Shown here: positions 1 to 6,230 of the stretch, piece after piece
How the letters are laid out: the number at the start of each line of letters is the position of its first letter
Position numbering within the stretch: position 1 is the first letter of the stretch
Source: Roseateles_C aquae
GTDB lineage: Bacteria > Pseudomonadota > Gammaproteobacteria > Burkholderiales > Burkholderiaceae_C
Direction of reading: 5' to 3'
Assembly (NCBI RefSeq): GCF_032337115.1
Contig: NZ_JAVXZY010000017.1
Coordinates: 1 to 21,927, forward strand
DNA: 21,927 nt
The notes under the pieces: generated by a model
Told to the model about the DNA's origin: nothing
What the model saw: only the letters and a program-made list of their open reading frames with translations
Databases searched by the model: none
Position numbers and translations under genes: made by a program

Positions 1-111
1 GTGGCTTGGTTCAACCATCACCGACTGATGGGGCCGCTCGATCACGTCCCGCCTGCCGAGTTCGAAGCCAATTACCATCGTCAACGCGCTGGTCAGGCCG
101 CGACCGTCTGA
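1..111 (+). CDS. IS3-family transposase OrfB, C-terminal fragment
   Basis: Frame 1 reads through 36 codons to a TGA at 109-111. It starts inside the gene, so only the C-terminal tail of the DDE integrase-core protein is present. The peptide contains WFNHHRLMGPLDHVPPAEFE and then NYHRQ. This is the hallmark end of IS3 OrfB proteins (WFN.hRl...lg..pPaefE..Y), which includes the last helix carrying the catalytic glutamate region. The protein would cut and join the IS ends. Whether the copy is intact upstream cannot be seen. Confidence 0.85.
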   Translation: MAWFNHHRLMGPLDHVPPAEFEANYHRQRAGQAATV

Positions 112-150
112 CTTAAACCAACTAGCCTCCGCGGAAGCCGGAGCGATTCA
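1..150 (+). mobile_element. Right end of an IS3-family insertion sequence
   Basis: The stretch holds the 3' end of an IS3-type transposase followed by about 40 bp that looks like the element's terminal inverted repeat. Read from the outside in, the end begins TGAATCGCTCCGGCTTCCG, which matches the usual TGAAnCG...CCG style of IS3-group termini. The last IS base is placed at 150, where ...gattca ends. A truncated host ORF on the minus strand begins immediately beyond it. The other end of the element lies outside the window, so the length and the target duplication cannot be checked. Confidence 0.75.
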
Positions 151-420
151 GCGTTCTGACGCAGGGAAGAATCGATCATCGACCATTGACCGATGTTCAA
201 CCGTCACGCTGCGCCACTGCAACTCCCCCTTGTCGTTGCCGAGCGCCAGGCAAGATGGCGCCGGCGTTTCGGTGAATCGAACAGAAAGCCTGATGCGGGT
301 TTTTTGCTTGCTGTCTTGAACTTCCAGAAGCCAGTGTCCGGCAAGGTCCTGCGCCAGGGCAGTGCTGAACATGCAGGCGCTGATGGCCATGGCGAAACAG
401 GTGAGCAGCGGTGCGCGCAT
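148..420 (-). pseudogene. Small secreted protein, truncated by the IS3 element
   Basis: The reading frame encodes 90 residues with a convincing Sec signal peptide (MRAPLLTCFAMAISACMFST, cleavage near ALAQ). A mature part rich in beta-prone residues follows (GHWLLEV, RIRLSVRF), like a small lipocalin- or beta-sandwich-type domain. I do not recognise the family. The frame runs directly into the IS3 terminus. The last host codons end at 151, and the TGA stop at 148-150 is made entirely of the first three bases of the IS end. The original C-terminus is therefore missing and the protein is probably non-functional or altered. The next gene upstream (634-1035, same strand) also encodes a small exported protein. 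The region between them holds a REP-derived repeat array. Confidence 0.6.
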
Positions 421-529
421 GTTGGTCGCTCGCGGTTGTGACGTGCAGATCGGCTGATCGGGATAGATAGATGCAACGCTTTCGGCGTGTGTTGGCGACT
501 CCGCTCAATCTCGAGCCTGCCAATGGAAA

Positions 530-612
530 GGCGGGTTACGCTTGCGGCCAACCCGGCCAACCCGGCCAACCCGGCCAACCCGGCCAACCCGGCCAACCCG
601 GCCAACCCGGCC
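530..612. repeat. REP-like palindrome with 9-bp tandem array (7 copies)
   Basis: The segment begins with GGCGGGTTACG, the left arm of a REP-type palindrome also present at 1205-1233. Its complementary right arm (cAACCCGGCC) then continues as seven perfect copies of GGCCAACCC (546-608) plus a partial GGCC. The array lies just downstream of the secreted-protein gene at 634-1035 and about 125 bp upstream of the truncated gene at 148-420. It looks like replication-slippage growth of one arm. Stop-free frames through it (PGQ, NPA or RPT repeats) are a by-product, not evidence of a collagen-like gene. Confidence 0.85.
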
Positions 613-633
613 GAGCGCCGGATGGTGCTTCGA

Positions 634-1035
634 TCAGCGGATCTGTCCCTGCATCACTCGCAGTGCAAGCATCGCTTGCTGTTCCTCGACTTGCTCAGCG
701 GTCTTCTTGAAGCCGGGCGTCTCGCAGCCTTCAGCATTGATGACAAGTTGTGCGGCATGGGCTTGTGCCACAAGTTTCGTGGCCTTGAGCACTGGGTCAA
801 GCGCGGCGGAAATTTCCTTGCTCGCCTTGCGCAGTTCAGCGATGAAAGCACCGTTGGATGGCAGCGATGGCTTGTAGGTGGTGCAGCGCGACTGCAATGC
901 TTCGAAGACGTTGTCTTGGAACGCCAAGCCAATAGCAAACTCAACCACCTGTTGTGAGCTCGGCGCTTGAGCGTGACTTGGTGCGGTGACAGTGACGAGA
1001 CTGAGCGCCAGGAGGCAGTTCATTTGCGGGGTCAT
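634..1035 (-). CDS. Small exported protein of unknown function
   Basis: The 133-residue product begins with a signal peptide (MTPQMNCLLALSLVTVTA, cleavage near SHAQA). A mature region of about 110 residues follows, predicted by eye to be mostly alpha-helical (AFIAELRKASKEISAAL, FKKTAEQVEEQQAMLALRVM). It has two mature-part cysteines, in SRCTTY and AEGCETP, that could form a disulfide in the periplasm. I do not recognise a family and name no function. Start choice: an ATG at 1035 with an in-frame ATG four codons later. Neither has a clear Shine-Dalgarno sequence, but the first keeps the full signal peptide. Base composition is visibly less GC-rich than the genes from 1269 onward, as for the neighbouring truncated gene. 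The pair may be an accessory patch next to the IS. Confidence 0.65.
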   Translation of the reverse strand: MTPQMNCLLALSLVTVTAPSHAQAPSSQQVVEFAIGLAFQDNVFEALQSRCTTYKPSLPSNGAFIAELRKASKEISAALDPVLKATKLVAQAHAAQLVINAEGCETPGFKKTAEQVEEQQAMLALRVMQGQIR

Positions 1036-1204
1036 AGCAGAGGCTGTGTAAGTGATTCAGATCGATAGGGGAAGTGCGAGGGGCGCACTATATCGACGTC
1101 GAGCCAGGTAGGGCGTGGCGTTTGGCCCGCGGACTCATGGAATGCCAGCGACGGTGGAATCGCAACCCGGTGCTGAACGGTTTGGTGATGTGCCACCGTT
1201 GCAA

Positions 1205-1233
1205 GGCGGGTTACGCCTGTGGCTAACCCGGCC
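1205..1233. repeat. REP-like palindrome, single copy
   Basis: The sequence reads GGCGGGTTACGCCTGTGGCT then AACCCGGCC. The arms GGGTTA/TAACCC and an inner GCC/GGC pair make a hairpin with small bulges. It shares its left arm and core with the array at 530-612. It sits downstream of the M61 gene (which ends at 1269 on the minus strand) and upstream of the exported-protein gene at 634-1035. GTTAGCC-type palindromes of this form are common intergenic repeats in proteobacteria. It may act as a transcript-end hairpin for the M61 operon. The rest of 1036-1268 shows no gene. Confidence 0.65.
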
Positions 1234-1268
1234 TACGTGCTGCATTGGCTGGAGGCAGGCCCAGGCGC

Positions 1269-3257
1269 TTATTGCCTCGCCTTCAACACCCCGCTGTCCA
1301 GCCGCTCGGGCAGCTCGGCCAGGCGCTGCAGGCGCGGGTAGCGCAGGCCGTCGCGGTAGTCGATCTTGAGGTGGCGGTAGCTGTCGCCATCGCGCACCAG
1401 CAGGTCCAGCGGGGCCTGGCCACCGGGGCTGTCCCTGCCGGCCTGATTGGCCTTGATGGCGGCGCTCAGGCGTTCGGCCTTGTAGCTGCGGCCGTTGACG
1501 GCCACCACCTGCAGCGAAGGGCTCATGCCGGCCTTGAAGGCGGGGCTGTCCCACAGCACCTGGGCGACCTTGCCGTCGGACTTGATGTTCAGGCCGATCG
1601 AGTAGGCGAAGTCGTCGGTCTTCCATTCGGAGTCGTCAGCCTTGGCGAATTCGCTGGGCGTGTCGGCCCAGGTCAGTTGCCAGCCGGCGCGGCTCAGGCC
1701 GTCCAGCGGGGCGCCGGGGCCGTGGCTGTCTAGCCGGCTGCGCAGGAAGGCGCGCCAGTCGTGCGGCTGCACCTGGTTGAGCGTGGCGACGATGTCTTCG
1801 AAGCGGTAGGTCAGCGGCGCGACGCGGCCATCCTCGACGCCGAAGAACAGCCGCGCGAAATCGTCAAGGCTGCGCTGGCCGCCGCTCTTCTCGCGGATCA
1901 GGGTGTCGGCATCGAGCCAGATCAGCGCGGCTTCGGCGTAGTAGTCGGCGCCGCGCTGCCAGTTCGGCCACTCGGCATCGCCGCGCGAGCGGGCCATCGC
2001 GCCTTCGTTGGTGGTGTCTTGCAGATTGCGCCAGAGGCGGCCGGCGCGGTGGCTGAGCATGGCGGCAATCTCGGCCCAGCTGTCGCGCGACTGCTCGGGC
2101 GAGATCAGGCCGGAGCGCACCGCCAGCACGCGGCCCCAGTAATCGGTCTGGCCCTCGTAGAGCCAGAGCAGGCTGTCCTGCATCGGTTGGTTGTAGTTGG
2201 CCGTCCAGAGATCGGCCGGGCGGCGGAACTTGCCGTTCCAGGAGTGGGCGAACTCATGCGGCAGCAGGCCGCGGGCGCCGGTTTGCTTGCTCCAGTCCTT
2301 GCTGAAGTAGCCGGGGCGCACGCCGTTCTCGCTGCTCTGATGGTGTTCCAGGCCGATGAAGCCTTGCTTGTCGGAGATCGCCAGCAGGAAGTCGTAGTGC
2401 GCGAAATGGCGCGAGGCAAAGAGCTTGTCGGCCTGCTGGACCAGGCGCTTGTGGGCCTCGATCTGGGCCGGGCTGGCTTGCAACTGGGCCTCGTCGTCGG
2501 CCAACACATTCAGCGCCACGGGCCGGGCGCGGCCTGGCTCGTCCAGCTCGAAGCGGCGCAGATGGCGGCCGGCGAACAGCGGCGAGTCGACCAGGGTCTC
2601 GAGGCTGACGGTCTGGAAGCGCAGACGCTCATCGGCGTTGCCAGAGGTGGCGACAGGGCGCAAGGCGCTGGCCTGTTGCCAGCCGGCAGGCAGCTTGACC
2701 TCGGGCCGCACCTGGATCGCGCTGGCATGATGGCCGGCCGGGTAGAGCACCATGCTGATCCATTGCAGGTTGAGCATCTCGGGCGTCATGACGACGCGGC
2801 CCTTGTCCTTGTGCACGGCGCTGAGGAATTGAAAGCTCAGGCGCAGCTCGCGCGCACCGCTCGGCACTTCGACGTGGAAGGCATAGGGGTCGACGGTGTC
2901 GCGCTGCCAGTCCAGCCGGCGGCCCTGGGCCTCAATCTGCAGCCCGGCAAGCCGCTCCACCGTGCCGTAAGGGCCGTGGGCGCCGGGTAGGTAACGCGGG
3001 TAGAGCAGGGTCAGCCGCCCGGGCTTGCTGACCGGCAGGATCTCGGTGACGCTGAAGAGGTGGTGGTCCAGGTCGGTGGCGTCGACGCTGAGCTGGATCT
3101 GGCCCGGGTAGGGCTCGTCGCGCGGCGCTGGAATCGGGTGCTGTGCTTGCGCCCAGCTGCTCAAGGCCAGCAGCAGTGCTGCCGTTCCGTGACAAATGGC
3201 AGGGGGGCGCCAGGCTGAACGCGCACGCCGTTCTTGCTGCTTTGGATCTGCATTCAC
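1269..3257 (-). CDS. M61 family metallopeptidase (glycyl aminopeptidase), PDZ-containing
   Basis: This 662-residue protein is a gluzincin zinc peptidase of family M61, expected in the periplasm, which releases N-terminal residues (preferring glycine in characterised relatives). A long n-region with RR leads into a hydrophobic signal segment near residues 24-38 (ending SWAQA). The M61 N-terminal beta-domain spans roughly 50-240. The catalytic domain has HEFAH at 334-338 (H334, E335, H338) and the third zinc ligand E368 in LYEGQTDYWG. A PDZ domain lies near 550-635 (GLNI...VLWDSPAFKAGM). Length is normal for the family. The start is GTG at 3257, preceded by GGGAG with a 6-nt gap. An overlapping ATG-TGA lies 2 nt upstream in another frame. 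The gene follows the ABM gene by 80 bp and may be cotranscribed with the P450 cluster, though its function suggests it is a separate unit. Confidence 0.93.
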   Translation of the reverse strand: MNADPKQQERRARSAWRPPAICHGTAALLLALSSWAQAQHPIPAPRDEPYPGQIQLSVDATDLDHHLFSVTEILPVSKPGRLTLLYPRYLPGAHGPYGTVERLAGLQIEAQGRRLDWQRDTVDPYAFHVEVPSGARELRLSFQFLSAVHKDKGRVVMTPEMLNLQWISMVLYPAGHHASAIQVRPEVKLPAGWQQASALRPVATSGNADERLRFQTVSLETLVDSPLFAGRHLRRFELDEPGRARPVALNVLADDEAQLQASPAQIEAHKRLVQQADKLFASRHFAHYDFLLAISDKQGFIGLEHHQSSENGVRPGYFSKDWSKQTGARGLLPHEFAHSWNGKFRRPADLWTANYNQPMQDSLLWLYEGQTDYWGRVLAVRSGLISPEQSRDSWAEIAAMLSHRAGRLWRNLQDTTNEGAMARSRGDAEWPNWQRGADYYAEAALIWLDADTLIREKSGGQRSLDDFARLFFGVEDGRVAPLTYRFEDIVATLNQVQPHDWRAFLRSRLDSHGPGAPLDGLSRAGWQLTWADTPSEFAKADDSEWKTDDFAYSIGLNIKSDGKVAQVLWDSPAFKAGMSPSLQVVAVNGRSYKAERLSAAIKANQAGRDSPGGQAPLDLLVRDGDSYRHLKIDYRDGLRYPRLQRLAELPERLDSGVLKARQ

Positions 3258-3337
3258 ATGGGTCTCCCTGGCCTCTGTCGGACTCGGGCAGACGATAGCG
3301 AGGTGCCAGGTCTTGCGTCAGGTGGATGTCCCGGGTG

Positions 3338-3688
3338 TCAATCGTCATGGTGGGCGCGCCGACTGTCCGCTGGCGCCTCCTCGCGCTGACGAAGTCCGTA
3401 GTCGCGGCTGACGGTGGCGACGCGCAGTCGGTAGTCGGCAAACACGCCGGCGCGGCCGGCCGCCTGCGCGGCGCGGTGCGCTTCTAGCTGCCGCCATTGC
3501 TGGACGGCGGCCTCGTCGCGCCAGAACGAGAGCGAGAGCAGCTTGCCCGGCGTGCTGAGGCTCTCAAAGCGCTCGATGCTGATGAAGCCGTCGATCTGCC
3601 GCAGCTGCTCGCGCAGTGCGGCGGCGAGATCGAGGTAGGCGGCGTGCTGGCCGGCAGCCGGCTGGACTTCGAAGATGACGGCGATCAT
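3338..3688 (-). CDS. Antibiotic biosynthesis monooxygenase (ABM) domain protein
   Basis: The product has 116 residues. Residues 1-100 match the ABM ferredoxin-like fold: first strand MIAVIFEVQPAAGQHAAYLD, then a long helix (LAAALREQLRQIDGFISIER), then LLSLSFWRDEAAVQQWRQLEAH, the typical 'W.d.aa...W...e.H' signature. ABM proteins are small dimeric cofactor-independent oxygenases, heme-degrading enzymes or quinone-related stress proteins. The substrate cannot be told here. Its ATG overlaps the TGA of the flavin-reductase-like gene (ATGA at 3685-3688), so the two are translationally coupled. With the P450 and flavoprotein it forms an oxidative gene set. The last 15 residues (EEAPADSRRAHHDD) look like an unstructured tail. 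Confidence 0.85.
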   Translation of the reverse strand: MIAVIFEVQPAAGQHAAYLDLAAALREQLRQIDGFISIERFESLSTPGKLLSLSFWRDEAAVQQWRQLEAHRAAQAAGRAGVFADYRLRVATVSRDYGLRQREEAPADSRRAHHDD

Positions 3689-4356
3689 GCGGGGCAGGCC
3701 TCCTGGGGAATAGGCGTCTCGGCGCGGAAGTTGGCACCCAGCGGCGCGCTGGTGCTGCAGTAATGGCGGAACACATAGAGCAGGGGCTGCCAGGCGGCGG
3801 TGTCGATGTGCTCGCTGCCGGGCAGGCAGATGCGTTCATGGGCGTGGACCTGCAGCACCTCGGCCTCCAGGATCAGAAAGCCGCGCTGGCGCGCCTGCTG
3901 CAGCGCCAGTTCAAGCGCCTGGCCCTCGGGCAGCAGCGCCCGCGCCTGCAGCTGCGCCGGGCATTCACGCACCCGTGCGGCGCGCACCTGCTCGCTGGCC
4001 AGCGGCTGCAGGCCGGCGGCGGCGAATTTGTCGGCGCAGTGCTGGTAGCCCGTCGCCGCCTTGTGGGCGGGCACCTCGGCCACGCCGGTCAGGCGGCCCA
4101 GTTTCTCGACCGCGCGCCACTGCGCCGCTTCGGGCAGGTTCAGCACCAGGCCGGGATCGCGCTGCAGATTGGCCCAGGCCTGGCCGTCGAGGCCCAGGCC
4201 CAGCACCAGGCGGCGGCCCAGCGCCCAGCAGGACGAGATTGGCGACAGATTGCTGCTGCCATCGGGGTTCAGCGTGCTGAGCAGCGCGACTGGCTGGCCG
4301 AAGTAGAGCACCGAGGGGTGGATGGTTCGAATCGGGATTGTCATCATGGCGCTCAC
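3685..4356 (-). CDS. Flavin reductase-like FMN-binding split-barrel protein
   Basis: The 223-residue protein opens with HPSVLYFGQPVALLSTLNPD, then GSSNLSPISSCWALGRRLVL. This is the pattern of the flavin-reductase-like split barrel (first strands and the N.sP.SS.w...g loop that lines the FMN pocket). Later segments (NLQRDPGLVLNLP, a VEKLG.LTG.aevp stretch, and LILEAEVLQVHAHE near 165-178) fit the same fold. Members bind FMN and either supply reduced flavin to oxygenases or act as oxidoreductases themselves. The start is GTG at 4356, overlapping the P450 stop (tca at 4353-4355). In-frame ATGs at 4347 and 4344 are alternatives. The coupling implies matched amounts with the P450. Whether it donates electrons to that P450 is inference, since typical bacterial P450s use a ferredoxin. 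Confidence 0.85.
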   Translation of the reverse strand: MSAMMTIPIRTIHPSVLYFGQPVALLSTLNPDGSSNLSPISSCWALGRRLVLGLGLDGQAWANLQRDPGLVLNLPEAAQWRAVEKLGRLTGVAEVPAHKAATGYQHCADKFAAAGLQPLASEQVRAARVRECPAQLQARALLPEGQALELALQQARQRGFLILEAEVLQVHAHERICLPGSEHIDTAAWQPLLYVFRHYCSTSAPLGANFRAETPIPQEACPA

Positions 4357-5348
4357 AGCACGGGGATGCGGGCATTGGGTAGCGGCCAGTGGTGGCGGGC
4401 GCCTGCCGCCTCGGTATCGGTATCGGTATCGGGAACGGGAACGGGAACGGGAACGGGAACGGGTGCCGCTGGCGCATGGCGCAAAGCCTCGGCGGCGATG
4501 GCCAGCGCCAGATCGCGGCCCGGGCAGCGGTGTGCGCCATGGCCCCAGGCCAGATCGGGCTCGGCCAGCAGCAGCAGGAGCACCGGGCTGCCTGCAGGCA
4601 AGACCTGGCCCCCGATTTGCAGCGGTTCATGCGCCCAGCGCCGGGTGTGATGCACCGGCGCTTGCAGCGGGCCCAGCCGGGCCAGCGCCTCGGGCAGGCG
4701 GGCCTCCAGCCAGGCCTGGCCCAGCAGCGCCGCGCCGGCCTCATAGGCCTGCCAGAGCAGGGCGATGTCTTGCGGCGCCAGGGCCGCAGACAAGGCTTCG
4801 CAGGCGGCGTCGGCCGCGCTGAGCGCCTCTGGCTCGGCATCGGCCTTCAGCGCCCGGGCGAAGCCGGCCAGCTGGCCGAGCAGCTGCTGTTGGGCAGCCA
4901 GGCTGTCCATGGTCAGCCCCAGCAAGGCGGCCACGGTGCAGGGCAGGCTGGCCCATTGCCAGTGAGCCAGACCGCCGCTAGCGGCCACGGCGCAGCAGCG
5001 GGCCGCTTCGCTGCGCAGCCGCTCGGCGGGCCAGGCGCCCAGCGCGGCCTGCAGCGCTTGCTTCTCGGGGGCGTGAGCGGCGTCGTCGCGCATGCGCAGC
5101 CACTGGCTGAACAGGCGGCCCAAGGGACGCTCGCGCAGGGCCGGCGGTACCGGCGCCTCGGGCGGGCGCACGCCCAGCCGCGGGTCGGCGAGCAGCTGGC
5201 GCACCGTCGGCGCGTCGCCGGCCCACCAGAGCTGCAGGCTCGGGTCGTGATGCAGGCCGGGGCCTTGCAGGCGTTCGGCATAGAAAGGCCAAGGGTCGGC
5301 GGCATGGGCGGCCGTCAGCAGGGTCAGGGGAGCGTGTTTTGTCAACAT
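4353..5348 (-). CDS. Compact, divergent cytochrome P450
   Basis: The 331-residue product carries the heme-thiolate loop WGHGAHRCPG (268-277, Cys275 as heme ligand; Trp in place of the usual Phe). It also has a C-helix HxxxK (92-96) and the TRRWA...LQIGGQVLPAGSPVLLLL strand region (235-260). It is about 70 residues shorter than normal bacterial P450s. By eye, PVLLLLLAEPDLAWGHG shows the whole 'NRDP...FpdPd.Fd..R' meander deleted. The K-helix reads EALAR, so the ExxR glutamate position is alanine. The I-helix reads QAYEAGAALLG, with Gly205 where the catalytic Thr is expected. Residues 296-312 are (PV)5-P-(DT)3, encoded by a hexanucleotide repeat. The ATG at 5348 was chosen because the frame upstream runs into the divergent ArsR promoter. 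First gene of the minus-strand operon. Activity may be atypical; a non-oxygenase role is possible. Confidence 0.88.
   Translation of the reverse strand: MLTKHAPLTLLTAAHAADPWPFYAERLQGPGLHHDPSLQLWWAGDAPTVRQLLADPRLGVRPPEAPVPPALRERPLGRLFSQWLRMRDDAAHAPEKQALQAALGAWPAERLRSEAARCCAVAASGGLAHWQWASLPCTVAALLGLTMDSLAAQQQLLGQLAGFARALKADAEPEALSAADAACEALSAALAPQDIALLWQAYEAGAALLGQAWLEARLPEALARLGPLQAPVHHTRRWAHEPLQIGGQVLPAGSPVLLLLLAEPDLAWGHGAHRCPGRDLALAIAAEALRHAPAAPVPVPVPVPVPDTDTDTEAAGARHHWPLPNARIPVL
4411..4464. repeat. Hexanucleotide microsatellite inside the P450 gene
   Basis: Nine tandem 6-bp units: three TCGGTA, one TCGGGA, four ACGGGA and one ACGGGT. On the coding (minus) strand they give five Val-Pro and three Asp-Thr dipeptides near the P450 C-terminus. 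Because the unit is a multiple of three, gain or loss of copies would lengthen or shorten this loop without shifting the frame. Confidence 0.95.
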
Positions 5349-5376
5349 GGCGGCATCGTCGCGCCGGCGCCGGGCC

Positions 5377-5402
5377 GATGCTTCGATGGCGACCGAAGCG
5401 TC
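5377..5402. promoter_or_regulatory. Candidate ArsR operator between arsR-like gene and P450 operon
   Basis: An inverted repeat GATGCTTCG / CGAAGCGTC (5377-5385 and 5394-5402; 8 of 9 positions pair) with an 8-bp centre lies in the 81-bp gap between the divergent start codons at 5348 and 5430. Winged-helix ArsR dimers bind such spaced palindromes, and the position would let one site control both genes. The assignment is inference from symmetry and location only. Confidence 0.45.
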
Positions 5403-5429
5403 GCCGCCTGCCCGGCCGCACAATGCCGC

Positions 5430-6152
5430 ATGGCCCATGACATCCATGACACCGATGACACCCGCCCGCGCGCCGACGCCGCGCTGGCCGAGATTGCCCA
5501 ATGCATCGCCGAGCCAGTGCGCGCGCGGATGCTGTGCTGCCTGCTCGATGGCCATGCACGCACGGCCACCGAATTGGCGGCGGTGGGCGAGGTGGCCGCC
5601 TCGACGGCCAGCAGCCACCTGGCACGGATGCTGGCGCAGGGCCTGATCGCCTGCCAGAGCCAGGGCCGCCATCGCTACTACCGGCTGGCCGGCGGCGAGG
5701 TGGGGGCGGCGCTGGAGGCCTTGCTGGTGGTGGCGGCGCGCGTGGCGCCTGCGCCCGCGTTCAAACCCAGTACCCCCGAGCCGCTGCGTGAAGCGCGCCG
5801 CTGCTACGACCACATGGCCGGCCACTGGGCGGTGCGCCTGCATGACCATGCGCTGCGCCAAGGCTGGATCGCACCCGAACCGGCGCCACCGCGCGCCTAT
5901 GGCCTGAGCCCGCGCGGCCGCGCGGCCTTCGCGCAGCTCGGCGTCGATGTCGATGCGCTGCCGGCCCGGCGTCGCCTGGCCTGCGCCTGCATGGACTGGA
6001 GCGAACGCCGCCCGCACCTGGGTGGCGCGCTCGGGGCCGCCTGGCTAACGCTGCTGCTGCAAAGGCGTTGGGTCGAGGGCGAGCTGGACAGCCGCGCGCT
6101 GCGGCTCACGCATGGTGGGCGGCAGGGGCTGGAGCGGCTGCTGGCAGCTTGA
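5430..6152 (+). CDS. ArsR-family transcriptional regulator with C-terminal sensor region
   Basis: The 240-residue protein has an N-terminal winged helix (about 15-95: LAEIAQCIAEPVRARMLCCL, then TATELAAVGEVAASTASSHL as the recognition region, then GRHRYYRL as the wing). A conserved C-terminal region follows (120-235), with ARRCYDHMAGHWAVRLHDHA and CACMDWSERRPHLGG (185-199). It lacks the ELCVCD metal site of ArsR/SmtB sensors, so the ligand is probably organic or redox-related. The cysteines at 185 and 187 are candidates for sensing. The gene is divergent from the P450 operon and is its likely regulator. The ATG at 5430 has no Shine-Dalgarno sequence. A CACAAT box at 5419-5424 would place the transcript start almost at the ATG, so the mRNA may be leaderless. 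Alternative starts upstream lack support. Confidence 0.88.
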   Translation: MAHDIHDTDDTRPRADAALAEIAQCIAEPVRARMLCCLLDGHARTATELAAVGEVAASTASSHLARMLAQGLIACQSQGRHRYYRLAGGEVGAALEALLVVAARVAPAPAFKPSTPEPLREARRCYDHMAGHWAVRLHDHALRQGWIAPEPAPPRAYGLSPRGRAAFAQLGVDVDALPARRRLACACMDWSERRPHLGGALGAAWLTLLLQRRWVEGELDSRALRLTHGGRQGLERLLAA

Positions 6153-6154
6153 GA

Positions 6155-6169
6155 AAAAGACTGTCTTTT
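6155..6169. promoter_or_regulatory. Perfect 15-bp palindrome AAAAGAC-T-GTCTTTT
   Basis: This two-fold symmetric site lies 2 bp after the ArsR-family stop and 61 bp before the DUF998 gene. Read as RNA it would be a weak A/U stem with a 3-nt loop, so a protein-binding operator is at least as likely as a terminator. A second, looser inverted repeat (GGTGAT/ATCACC, 6195-6219) ends just before the GGGAGG of the DUF998 gene. Confidence 0.4.
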
Positions 6170-6230
6170 GGCACGGGTTCGTTGTGCTGGCCTGGGTGAT
6201 GATCAAAGGCGTTATCACCGGGAGGCTTGA

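Noticed and set aside
546..612. Possible CRISPR array
   Set aside because: The units are contiguous 9-mers without spacers, and no cas genes are present.
471..710. Plus-strand frame with PGQPGQPGQ collagen-like repeats
   Set aside because: It arises from the 9-bp REP-derived array, has no RBS, and all three frames give tripeptide repeats; there is no conserved domain.
1761..2990. 409-codon open frame antisense to the M61 gene
   Set aside because: It is a mirror of the high-GC M61 coding strand; the product is low-complexity and Ala/Gly/Gln-rich, while the opposite strand has clear zinc-peptidase motifs.
5349..6017. N-terminal extension of the P450 frame to 6017
   Set aside because: It would overlap the whole ArsR-family gene; the P450 fold begins at the ATG at 5348.
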